The notes beneath the pieces are model-generated. The model did no database searches and had not been told where the DNA came from. It was given only the letters and a program-made list of their open reading frames with translations. Positions 6,126 to 11,783 of a stretch of 26,952 bases of DNA are shown here, in pieces. The DNA comes from a virus, in the IMG/VR virus record IMGVR_UViG_3300035170_000021, positions 1 through 26,952 of that record; one strand, 5' to 3'. The translations under genes were made by a program, and so were the position numbers. The number at the start of each line of letters is the position of its first letter. The stretch's first letter is position 1.

Positions 6126-7033
6126 TCCTCCATCAGCCGTCGCCCGATGTACTCGACGACTTGCGGAACGACCGCGTTGCCGAGGGACCTAAGTCGGTCC
6201 ACCCGAGCGGGAACCCCATGAGCCACTCGACCCACGTCGGGTTCAGTTGACCAGTTGCCAGCATCGATTCCCGCGTGGAGACTCGTCCAGCCTCCCGCAG
6301 GATCACCGTCGAGAGGCTCTCCTCCACACCCTTCATGCCCTTCGTCCGATCCTGCCAGCCTTGACGGGCCTCGGATGCCTGCGGCGTAGGCCACGATCCA
6401 GACCCGGTAACGGAGGTGCGGGGCACCAACGGCCGCCGCGGGAATGCTCTCCCACTCCGCGTCATACCCGAGGGTGGCCAGGTCTCCGAGAACGGCTCCC
6501 ATCCCGCCTCCCACAAGGAGGCCTGGGACATTCTCCACGAGGACGAAGCGGGGTCGTAGCTCGCGAATGGCTCGGGCGAACTCGGGCCATAGCCAACGAT
6601 CGTCATCCATTCCCCCGCGCTTGCCTGCGACGGAGAACGGCTGGCAAGGAAAGCCGCCGGCGAGGAGATCGACGGGCTCGACGCCAGACCAGTCCACCAG
6701 TCCGATGTCTCCATATCGGGGAACATCAGGCCAGTGCTTGGCGAGGACTCGCTGGCAGAAGGGGTCCCATTCGACCTGGAAGCGGCAGTCCCATCCGGCT
6801 CGCTCAAGGCCGAGGTTCGCCTCGGTCAAGCGCCGTTCAGCGGCCCGCGTCATCCGACTGCCATACGGCGGCACCTTGCCGATGGCGTAGTTGAGTGCGT
6901 TCGCTGCGTCCTCCACCCGTGCCCGCGCCTCCTGTTCGGCGCGGAGGGCGGCGAGGAGATCGCGGACGTCGCAACTGCGCTTGAAGCAGTAGGCATGTCG
7001 CGCCTCGATCGCTGCCAGCTCGTCGGGCGTCAT
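6113..7033 (-). CDS. C5-cytosine methyltransferase lacking motif I, fused to a foreign N-terminus
   Basis: A 306-residue protein with an ATGA start at 7033. Residues 75-306 are a DNA (cytosine-5) methyltransferase: LERAGWDCRFQVEWDPFCQ, motif IV GGFPCQPFSVAGKRGG with catalytic Cys130, motif VI ENVPGLL (167-173), motif VIII GAPHLRYRVWIV, a short target-recognition stretch, motif IX VDRLRSLGN and motif X AVVPQVVEYIG. The SAM-binding motif I (F-x-G-x-G), which should precede LERAGW, is absent. Residues 1-73 (MTPDELAAIEARHAY..., LLAALRAEQEARARVE) look instead like a separate small phage helical protein. The gene appears to be an in-frame deletion fusion and is probably catalytically dead. Residues about 76-299 are also covered by a second open frame. 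Confidence 0.8.
   Translation of the reverse strand: MTPDELAAIEARHAYCFKRSCDVRDLLAALRAEQEARARVEDAANALNYAIGKVPPYGSRMTRAAERRLTEANLGLERAGWDCRFQVEWDPFCQRVLAKHWPDVPRYGDIGLVDWSGVEPVDLLAGGFPCQPFSVAGKRGGMDDDRWLWPEFARAIRELRPRFVLVENVPGLLVGGGMGAVLGDLATLGYDAEWESIPAAAVGAPHLRYRVWIVAYAAGIRGPSRLAGSDEGHEGCGGEPLDGDPAGGWTSLHAGIDAGNWSTEPDVGRVAHGVPARVDRLRSLGNAVVPQVVEYIGRRLMEDYEG
6133..6807 (-). CDS. Overprinted frame resembling a widespread phage protein family
   Basis: A 224-codon frame on the same strand as the methyltransferase but in a different phase, lying wholly inside it. It is not random-looking: SPAAFLASRSPSQASAGE, FASYDPASSSWRMSQASL, FSETWPPSGMTRSG, SGSWPTPQASE and LNPTWVEWLMGFPLGWTDL match, from memory, the ordered motifs of a common family of phage hypothetical proteins. 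Either that family arises by overprinting of methyltransferase genes, or it is a conserved shadow of them. No convincing ribosome site was found for its start. Listed because the motif order is striking; expression is uncertain. Confidence 0.3.
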   Translation of the reverse strand: MSEPDGTAASRSNGTPSASESSPSTGLMFPDMETSDWWTGLASSPSISSPAAFLASRSPSQASAGEWMTIVGYGPSSPEPFASYDPASSSWRMSQASLWEAGWEPFSETWPPSGMTRSGRAFPRRPLVPRTSVTGSGSWPTPQASEARQGWQDRTKGMKGVEESLSTVILREAGRVSTRESMLATGQLNPTWVEWLMGFPLGWTDLGPSATRSFRKSSSTSGDG

Positions 7034-7398
7034 CGCTGGCTGGCTGCCCATAGTGCCCTTCCTGCGAGCGTGATGGCTCGCCCGTCGTCAACCATGTCCG
7101 TCGTCACTCGGATGACGAGCCATCCCCCGATGGCGGCCTCGTCGTACTTCAGGCAGTCGGCCTCGAAGCCGCTGCCGCGGAGATGCCGCCCGTTCGACCA
7201 GCTGCCACCTTCGATCTCCACGGCCACCTTCCACTGCGGCCAGGCGAAGTCGAAGCGCCACTTGCGGCTTGCGTCGAAGCGGTGTTCCCGCTGCCATTCG
7301 GGGTAGCGCAGCTGGCGTAGGTGCGTCTCGAACGCTCGTTCGCCGTCGGAGCCCTGCTCCTGCATGAAGCCTGCCGGCGTCAGCGGGTCGACGTTCAC
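7030..7398 (-). CDS. Small PD-(D/E)XK nuclease
   Basis: A 122-residue protein from a GTG at 7398 (GTGA overlap with the preceding nuclease gene). The core reads WRFDFAWPQWKVAVEIEGG: Asp50 and the E61-x-E63 pair fit a PD-(D/E)XK active site, followed by SNGRHLRGSGFEADCLKYDE and GWLVIRVTTDMV, the usual second half of DUF559/Vsr-like and phage resolvase-like nucleases. A conserved Glu near residue 20 (GERAFETHL) is also typical. It probably cleaves branched or mismatched DNA. Its neighbours, a RecB/Cas4-like nuclease and a methyltransferase, agree with a role in DNA metabolism. Confidence 0.75.
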   Translation of the reverse strand: MNVDPLTPAGFMQEQGSDGERAFETHLRQLRYPEWQREHRFDASRKWRFDFAWPQWKVAVEIEGGSWSNGRHLRGSGFEADCLKYDEAAIGGWLVIRVTTDMVDDGRAITLAGRALWAASQR

Positions 7399-8237
7399 GC
7401 GTGCCCCTTCCGGCTGCCGAGGGCTGCTGCCATCACGTCATCATGCTCCAGCGTCCACGTCGCGAAGGCCAGCAGGCCGCGGAAGGCCGTCCACGCTTCC
7501 CGGTCACCCCGGACGCTGACGAACTCCCATCCGTCGTCGGCGAGATGGAGGATCGCCATGCCCGACACCTGGCGCAGCAGCCGGGTGCGGATGTCGTCCA
7601 CGACGTCGTCGGTGCCCGCGAACTCGGCCATCGTGTAGGCCATCAGCTGGAGGACATGCTCGGAGTAGATGCCGTTGCCCGTCTTCAGGTCGACCGTCCA
7701 GAGGCTGCCGTCCGGGAACCGGCCGATGAAGTCGACCGTTCCCGCGTAGCCCGCGGTCAGGTTGAACACCTGGAACTCGGTGGCGAGGATGTCGCAGCCG
7801 CTGGCGTCGAGCCAATGGCGGAACTGCCTGAGCCTCGGCTGTACGGCAGGCTCCGCGTCCTCGATTGCGAAGCCTGCCGCAGCTGCATCATGGACCGCCG
7901 TGCCGAGCTTCGCTGCCGCATCGCGCTCCTCGGTGGCCGCTGCCCGCAACCACTTGCGCGTCTCGGCGATCCGGTTCTTCTCGGTGACGCGCTCCCGCTT
8001 CCGTGCCTCGCGGGTCATCATCGCCGTCATCGTCTCGAACTCGTCGGTCGCACGCTGGACCACCTTCGAGACTTGATGCGTCGCCAGCTTGTGGGGCATG
8101 CCGGCCATCCGCCGGACGGTCGTCACGGACGGCAGCATCCGGCCCTGCCAGGCGTAGAAGCGCATCCCCGTCTCGGGATCGGTCCTCGCGTTCGGCGGAC
8201 CGGAGTCGGTGCCGATGGTGAATGCCGGTGCGGTCAT
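7395..8237 (-). CDS. RecB/Cas4-like PD-(D/E)XK exonuclease
   Basis: A 280-residue protein; the ATG at 8237 follows GAGG at seven bases. The active-site layout is clear: GTAVHD with His116, an upstream-strand Glu154 in ATEFQV, GTVDFIG with Asp169, TVDLKTG with Asp183 and Lys185, and the QLMAY motif (Gln197, Tyr201). This is the H-D-(D/E)xK-QxxxY signature of RecB, AddB and Cas4-family nucleases. Phage members process DNA ends for recombination or replication. The preceding gene encodes an ssDNA-binding-like protein, so the two probably form an exonuclease/annealing or protection pair. Confidence 0.8.
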   Translation of the reverse strand: MTAPAFTIGTDSGPPNARTDPETGMRFYAWQGRMLPSVTTVRRMAGMPHKLATHQVSKVVQRATDEFETMTAMMTREARKRERVTEKNRIAETRKWLRAAATEERDAAAKLGTAVHDAAAAGFAIEDAEPAVQPRLRQFRHWLDASGCDILATEFQVFNLTAGYAGTVDFIGRFPDGSLWTVDLKTGNGIYSEHVLQLMAYTMAEFAGTDDVVDDIRTRLLRQVSGMAILHLADDGWEFVSVRGDREAWTAFRGLLAFATWTLEHDDVMAAALGSRKGHA

Positions 8238-8259
8238 GTAGTGCCTCGGGGGGAGAGCA

Positions 8260-8291
8260 GGCGGGACGACGAGCCCAAGTGTCGTCCCGCC
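8260..8291 (-). promoter_or_regulatory. GC-rich hairpin between two recombination genes
   Basis: GGCGGGACGAC (8260-8270) and GTCGTCCCGCC (8281-8291) are perfect inverted copies with a 10-base loop. The hairpin lies in the 70-base gap after the ssDNA-binding-like gene and before the nuclease start at 8237. No U-run follows on the transcribed strand, so a standard intrinsic terminator is unlikely. It may stabilise or process the upstream mRNA and lower nuclease expression relative to the binding protein. Confidence 0.6.
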
Positions 8292-8307
8292 CGTCTCGCG
8301 GGAAGTG

Positions 8308-8823
8308 CTACAAGGGCAGCTGGTCGACTTCCTCGTCGACCTGGTCGCGGATGGGCCGCGAGGCCGGTGCGACCGGGGCCGGCGAGCCCTTCGGCGTGAC
8401 CGCCGCTCCCGTGGACTCGGCAACCTTCTTGCTCAGGCCGCTGATCGGCATGGCCGAGAAGCTGACGATGTCGCTGTACCCGGACTCCTGGCGCTGGACG
8501 GTCCCGAGGACCATGCGGCCGATGAGGTCCTTGAAGTCCAGCTTATCGCCGTACTTCGGGGCTCTGCCGCCGAGCAGGGCGGTGAGCAGCGGGAACATCT
8601 TCGACCGCGGCCCCGTCTTCGTGCTGGTCCCGCAGCGAAGCTCGGTGCCGTCGTCCATGTGAAAGACCCAGTCCCAGAAGTAGACATCCTCATCCTTGAC
8701 GGGGTCATGCCATTTGCGCGGTACATCGGGTTGGTCGGGATCGCCCACGATCGCCGACAGCTGGAGCGGATAGACGCCGTCCTCGATGTTCGGACCGGAT
8801 GCGCTGATCTCGATGCTTGGCAT
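8308..8823 (-). CDS. ssDNA-binding-like recombination protein
   Basis: A 171-residue protein. The N-terminal 110 residues look like an OB-fold phage protein of the DUF669/single-strand-binding type: an opening MPSIEIS...EDGVYPLQLSAI, YFWDWVFHMDDGTELRC, TSTKTGPRSKMFPLLTALLG and FKDLIGRMVLGTVQ. A Pro/Ala/Ser linker (about 140-160) leads to an acidic tail, DQVDEEVDQLPL, as in SSBs that recruit partner enzymes. It precedes a RecB/Cas4-like nuclease, a pairing common in phages. The family assignment is by pattern resemblance, so binding of ssDNA is inferred. Confidence 0.6.
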   Translation of the reverse strand: MPSIEISASGPNIEDGVYPLQLSAIVGDPDQPDVPRKWHDPVKDEDVYFWDWVFHMDDGTELRCGTSTKTGPRSKMFPLLTALLGGRAPKYGDKLDFKDLIGRMVLGTVQRQESGYSDIVSFSAMPISGLSKKVAESTGAAVTPKGSPAPVAPASRPIRDQVDEEVDQLPL

Positions 8824-8825
8824 TC

Positions 8826-9134
8826 CTACTTCTCCGTTCTGCGTTCTGCGTTTGTGCTTGCCTTCGGTTCGATCGGATGCTCCTCCACGTAGCGGATATG
8901 GGTGCGAAGTCGCTGGACGTCGCTGACGGAATGCTCGTAGTCGTGCTGGCAGGCGTTGTAGTTGGCCCGATAGTGGCGGATGTCGGCCTCGGGCAGCCGC
9001 TGCTTCTCGGCCGCGTCCAGCAGCTGCCGAGCAGCCCGCATGTCGCCCAGAGCCTCGGTGCGCCAGGCGTCCGCCCGCTCCAGCTGCCGGATGAGGCTGG
9101 CGATCCGCTCGTCGGTCACTGGTTCTTCAGGCAT
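8826..9134 (-). CDS. Helical protein of unknown function
   Basis: A 102-residue protein; the ATG at 9134 lies 19 bases inside the end of the previous small gene. The sequence is predicted helical and charged: ERIASLIRQLERADAWRTEA, ALGDMRAARQLLDAAEKQRL and DYEHSVSDVQRLRTHIRYVE, consistent with a coiled-coil hairpin. It ends two bases before the ssDNA-binding-like gene. No family is recognised. Confidence 0.6.
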   Translation of the reverse strand: MPEEPVTDERIASLIRQLERADAWRTEALGDMRAARQLLDAAEKQRLPEADIRHYRANYNACQHDYEHSVSDVQRLRTHIRYVEEHPIEPKASTNAERRTEK

Positions 9135-9280
9135 GCCCTGCACCTCGGCCAATCCGGCCGGTCGTAGCGGATCGGCTTGACGTAGACGCGGCAGACAGCC
9201 TGCCCGCGGGGATTGTCCATCACGACGAGATGCTGCTGGTTGTCGTAGCCGGATCGCCAGCCGAGGTCGATCCTCAGCAT
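9116..9280 (-). CDS. 54-residue protein with C-terminal cysteine pair
   Basis: ATG at 9280 preceded by AGGGGG about seven bases upstream, which lies inside the 3' arm of a strong hairpin. The protein (MLRIDLGWRSGYDNQQHLVV, then VKPIRYDRPDWPRCRACLKN) has Cys30 and a C-x2-C pair near the end that could bind metal. Too short to assign. Its leader is unusually structured, which suggests that its translation, and that of the overlapping downstream gene, is regulated. Confidence 0.6.
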   Translation of the reverse strand: MLRIDLGWRSGYDNQQHLVVMDNPRGQAVCRVYVKPIRYDRPDWPRCRACLKNQ

Positions 9281-9282
9281 GT

Positions 9283-9406
9283 CGCGCCCCCTGCCAGCCG
9301 GGGGGAAGGTCCGGCAGGGGGCGCGGAGGAGACGTCCAGCTGGTCCCGCCTGGACGCCTCGGGCAGCCGCTGGCAGCGGGCACTACACCGGCCAGCGACT
9401 GCCCGA
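9283..9406 (-). ncRNA. Structured mRNA leader of three hairpins
   Basis: Transcribed right to left, this gap forms three successive stems. First, CTCGGGCAG/CTGCCCGAG plus CGCTGG/CCAGCG (9357-9406). Second, CGTCCAG/CTGGACG (9332-9355). Third, GCGCCCCCTGCC (9284-9295) with GGCAGGGGGCGC (9312-9323), extendable by one C-G pair. The last stem includes the ribosome-binding site of the gene at 9280, which would be hidden when it folds. The order and density of perfect stems exceed what the high GC alone would lead me to expect. It could be a cis-regulatory element or a small RNA; no known riboswitch class is recognised. Confidence 0.5.
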
Positions 9407-9419
9407 GGGGTCATGACAG

Positions 9420-9647
9420 TCACTTCGTCGTCTTCCCGTTCGACAGGAGCAGCGGAATCTCGGGGGTCGTTCCGGCCATCTTGGCGTAGTCCATCTGAAG
9501 CTTCACGATCCGCAGCATCGAGGCCGTGCTATTGACGATGGCGTTCGCGACGGCCGGCGTAGCCTCGCCTGCCTGGAGTCGGCGGATGTTCTCGCCCATG
9601 ACTTCGAGGAGATCGGCTGCGGTGACAGGTGCGATATTCGTGGTCAT
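9420..9647 (-). CDS. Conserved-looking small phage protein
   Basis: A 75-residue protein in an ATGA overlap with the upstream gene. Its body, MGENIRRLQAGEATPAVANA then SMLRIVKLQMDYAKMAGTTP and EIPLL, resembles a common phage family of small helical proteins ending in L-EYAK-x-G-TP-IP. Function is not known to me. It lies between small unknown genes and the structured leader. Confidence 0.65.
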   Translation of the reverse strand: MTTNIAPVTAADLLEVMGENIRRLQAGEATPAVANAIVNSTASMLRIVKLQMDYAKMAGTTPEIPLLLSNGKTTK

Positions 9648-9982
9648 CTGGCAGTGCCCTTTCGTGGGTGGTTCGTGTGATTGCCGATACCGAGCATCCG
9701 GCGCGTGTCCTTGATCAGACGCGCAACCGTCAGCATCTCGGGTGGGAGACTCGCCATCCGGATCGCCTGCCCGTCGATGTGGATTGCCTCGCCCCGACCT
9801 GAGCGACGATACGCAAGCTGGTATTCGCTGAGATGCTCCCTGACGCCTGGCCTGAGATACCAGCGGGCGAAGTTCGCAGCCGACTTCTCGGGGTCGTACC
9901 GATCGCGCCTACGCCGCAGGATGTCCTCTCGGTTCGCCGCATACCACTCGCGCTGTCTGCGCCGCCGTTCCTCCTGCGTCAT
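9644..9982 (-). CDS. Basic protein with HNH-associated N-terminal pattern
   Basis: A 112-residue protein; ATG at 9982 overlaps the upstream stop (ATGA). The start, MTQEERRRRQREWYAANRED followed by ILRRRRDRYDPEK, is very Arg-rich and resembles the leading segment of some phage HNH endonucleases, but no HNH core follows. The middle (FARWYLRPGVREHLSEYQLA) and end (EMLTVARLIKDTRRMLGIG) look helical. It may be a nucleic-acid-binding protein or a remnant. Function unassigned. Confidence 0.6.
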   Translation of the reverse strand: MTQEERRRRQREWYAANREDILRRRRDRYDPEKSAANFARWYLRPGVREHLSEYQLAYRRSGRGEAIHIDGQAIRMASLPPEMLTVARLIKDTRRMLGIGNHTNHPRKGTAR

Positions 9983-10182
9983 GCTGCGTACCTGTTCTGC
10001 ACCGGCAGGCGCTTCTCGGCGGCACGCTGCACCCACTCGGGCGTATCGACGGGGACGAACGTCATCCCGAGAGCCTCGTAGCGCGGCAGGCAGTCGGGGC
10101 AGATGCGGTAGACGAGCCGACCGCGATCGCCGACCAGCCGGTACGACTTCGAGCCCTCGGGACAGCGGCCCTGTGGATGCAT
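9979..10182 (-). CDS. Small cysteine-containing protein
   Basis: A 67-residue protein with a strong AGGGGGG ribosome site six bases before the ATG at 10182. Cys7 (GRCPEG) and Cys28/Cys31 (RICPDCLPRYEALG) could form a zinc knuckle. The rest (VDTPEWVQRAAEKRL) is helical. It ends in an ATGA overlap. No family recognised. Confidence 0.6.
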   Translation of the reverse strand: MHPQGRCPEGSKSYRLVGDRGRLVYRICPDCLPRYEALGMTFVPVDTPEWVQRAAEKRLPVQNRYAA

Positions 10183-10192
10183 CAGAACCCCC

Positions 10193-10285
10193 CTACCACT
10201 TCACGATCATCGCGAAGAAGATGAGCCCGCCGACGATCAGCCAGAAGCCTTCGGCCAGGACCCGCCGCCACGGCTCGTTGCTCAT
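10193..10285 (-). CDS. 30-residue membrane peptide
   Basis: ATG at 10285 in an ATGA overlap with the HTH gene; TAG at 10193-10195. MSNEPWRRVLAEGFWLIVGG is followed by LIFFAMIVKW, one transmembrane segment with a basic N-terminal side. The gene-coupled start and hydrophobic composition support it. Function unknown. Confidence 0.55.
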   Translation of the reverse strand: MSNEPWRRVLAEGFWLIVGGLIFFAMIVKW

Positions 10286-10446
10286 GACGCAGCCCTCAGG
10301 CTCTCGCGGCGATACCGCTCGACCTCGGAATAGTCGACGAACCAGTCCCGGCCGCGCTTCTCGGCCCGCAGCTTGCCCTTGCGAATCTGATGGCGAAGCG
10401 TGGATGGTGCGAGCCCGAGGAGTCGGGCGACGTCGGCGAGTGGCAT
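10282..10446 (-). CDS. Small MerR/excisionase-type HTH protein (paralogue B)
   Basis: A 54-residue protein: MPLADVARLLGLAPSTLRHQ, then IRKGKLRAEKRGRDWFVDYS and EVERYRRESLRAAS. The layout is the HTH_17/excisionase fold, with recognition helix APSTLRHQI and wing KRGRDWFVD. Start and stop both sit in ATGA overlaps, so it is translationally coupled to the 61-residue gene before it. Paralogous to the proteins at 5955-6125 and 23820-23978, aligning without gaps over 50 residues. As second gene behind the promoter at 10665-10638 it may regulate the whole early-type operon running down to 6113. Confidence 0.8.
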   Translation of the reverse strand: MPLADVARLLGLAPSTLRHQIRKGKLRAEKRGRDWFVDYSEVERYRRESLRAAS

Positions 10447-10631
10447 CAGCGGTTGCAGAACGTATGGCTGCCACTGCCGCAGTTCCAGCAGGCTCGACCC
10501 TCGATGATGAGGTCGATCGTTCGCTGCGAATGGCCGCGGGCAACGAATGCGTCAGTCAGGTTCTTCCGGCGCATGATCGCCCAGAAGTCCTTCGCGGCCT
10601 TGTCGACGCGGGCGTTCGGCGTTGTGTTCAT
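10446..10631 (-). CDS. 61-residue protein, first gene of operon B
   Basis: ATG at 10631, with no ribosome-binding site; the promoter places transcription start on this ATG. MNTTPNARVDKAAKDFWAIM is followed by RRKNLTDAFVARGHSQRTID and LIIEGRACWNCGSGSHTFC. Residues 10-45 look like a small helical DNA-binding-like domain, and the C-terminal C-x2-C...H-x2-C pattern could bind zinc. No family named. It opens the operon that also encodes HTH paralogue B and the recombination genes. Confidence 0.65.
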   Translation of the reverse strand: MNTTPNARVDKAAKDFWAIMRRKNLTDAFVARGHSQRTIDLIIEGRACWNCGSGSHTFCNR

Positions 10632-10665
10632 ACACGCACTCTACACCGTGCGCGTACGTTGTCAA
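10632..10665 (-). promoter_or_regulatory. Leaderless promoter of operon B
   Basis: On the minus strand TTGACA (10665-10660), a 16-base spacer and TAGAGT (10643-10638). With the usual six-base gap the transcript starts at 10631, the A of the ATG. The first 11 bases, TTGACAACGTA, are identical to the operon A promoter at 5662-5672. A GCGCAC/GTGCGT near-inverted repeat overlaps the spacer and -10. It lies directly after the last tail-spike gene and so separates the structural operon from the early-type one. Confidence 0.65.
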
Positions 10666-10673
10666 CCCCGTAC

Positions 10674-11774
10674 CTATGGGGTGTTGCCGCCGCCGTTGGT
10701 CAGGTTGGTGTTTGTCCACGGTCCGCTGCCAAGCGCCAGCGTGCCACACGAGCCGTGGCCGTTGCTGTTCTTGACGCTGCCGCTGATCGTCTGCCCCGTT
10801 GGGCTGTCGATCGTGGCATCGCAGCTGGTCCCGGACCACCCGTCGATATCCACACCCGATCCACTGTTGCCGTAGATCAATGCCCATCGGTGGAGGTTCG
10901 TGACGGTCCAGTTGTGCGCGATATGTCCCGCACCCTGCGGTTCGCCGAACTTCTGCAAGCCGTTGACGTGGCGCGAAGTCCCGGTGACGTTCCAGCCGCT
11001 GGTCGTGATGTTCGTCCCGGCGTGGCCGCTGCCCGTCTTGGTGTAGACGGCATGCGACTGGTTGTACTGTCCTGAGCCGTTGTCCACGCCGTCGAAGTTG
11101 GTAACGATGATGTTGTTGACGGCGATGTGATCGACCCACCCGGTGTACAGCAGCCCGAACGACCCCAGGGAGTAGCCGTCGAGCGTGATCGTGCCGCCGT
11201 TGGCCGTGCCGTCGATCGTGATGTAGTCCGTGACGACGACCGGCGTGCCGGGTCCGGCGTCCGCGTTGATGTTGAAGACGGGGCTCTGTGCCGTCCCGCC
11301 GCCGACGCCGTTCAGGGTCACGGCAGCGCCTGGGGCCGTCGTCACCAGCAGCGGCGAGCCGGACCCGCGGGTGCAGTTCTTCAGGACGAGATGGAAGTTC
11401 GGATATGTGCCGGCCGCGATCTCGATGCGCCGGATGGAGGTGTTCGACATCATCGCCGCCAGCGCAACTGCCGTAGATGGCCCGGTGCCGGGGAACGGGG
11501 TTGCCGTGCCGCTTCCGCCGCTGGTGACCGTCTCGGGGAACGTGTCGACTGATGTCCACGTCCCCGCGATGTATTGCTCCCAGTCGATCGTCGAGGTTCC
11601 CGGCGTGCTGCCTAGCTGGATGGTCGTCTCGAAGGCCGTGTCGGCGCAGGCAGCCCACACGACGACGCCGTCGAGCTTCAGCCGGTTCTTGGCATCGCTG
11701 CCGCCCGTGCCGACGACATCGACGTACTGGTCGACGGCCTGGCTGGCCGGTGTTGCGGTGACGACGGCAACCAT
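10674..11774 (-). CDS. Beta-helix tail spike / receptor-binding protein
   Basis: A 366-residue protein with AGGGAG upstream of the ATG at 11774. After an N-terminal beta domain (1-95) it has the repeating short-strand pattern of right-handed parallel beta-helix proteins: IRRIEIAAGTYPNFHLVLKN, DYITIDGTANGGTITLDGYS, DHIAVNNIIVTNFDGVDNGS, TNITTSGWNVTGTSRHVNGL, AHNWTVTNLHRWALIYGNSG. Phage proteins of this fold bind or cut surface polysaccharide. It is the last gene of the tail module, the usual place for adhesins. Enzymatic activity cannot be read. Confidence 0.75.
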   Translation of the reverse strand: MVAVVTATPASQAVDQYVDVVGTGGSDAKNRLKLDGVVVWAACADTAFETTIQLGSTPGTSTIDWEQYIAGTWTSVDTFPETVTSGGSGTATPFPGTGPSTAVALAAMMSNTSIRRIEIAAGTYPNFHLVLKNCTRGSGSPLLVTTAPGAAVTLNGVGGGTAQSPVFNINADAGPGTPVVVTDYITIDGTANGGTITLDGYSLGSFGLLYTGWVDHIAVNNIIVTNFDGVDNGSGQYNQSHAVYTKTGSGHAGTNITTSGWNVTGTSRHVNGLQKFGEPQGAGHIAHNWTVTNLHRWALIYGNSGSGVDIDGWSGTSCDATIDSPTGQTISGSVKNSNGHGSCGTLALGSGPWTNTNLTNGGGNTP

Positions 11775-11783
11775 GTCTTCTCC

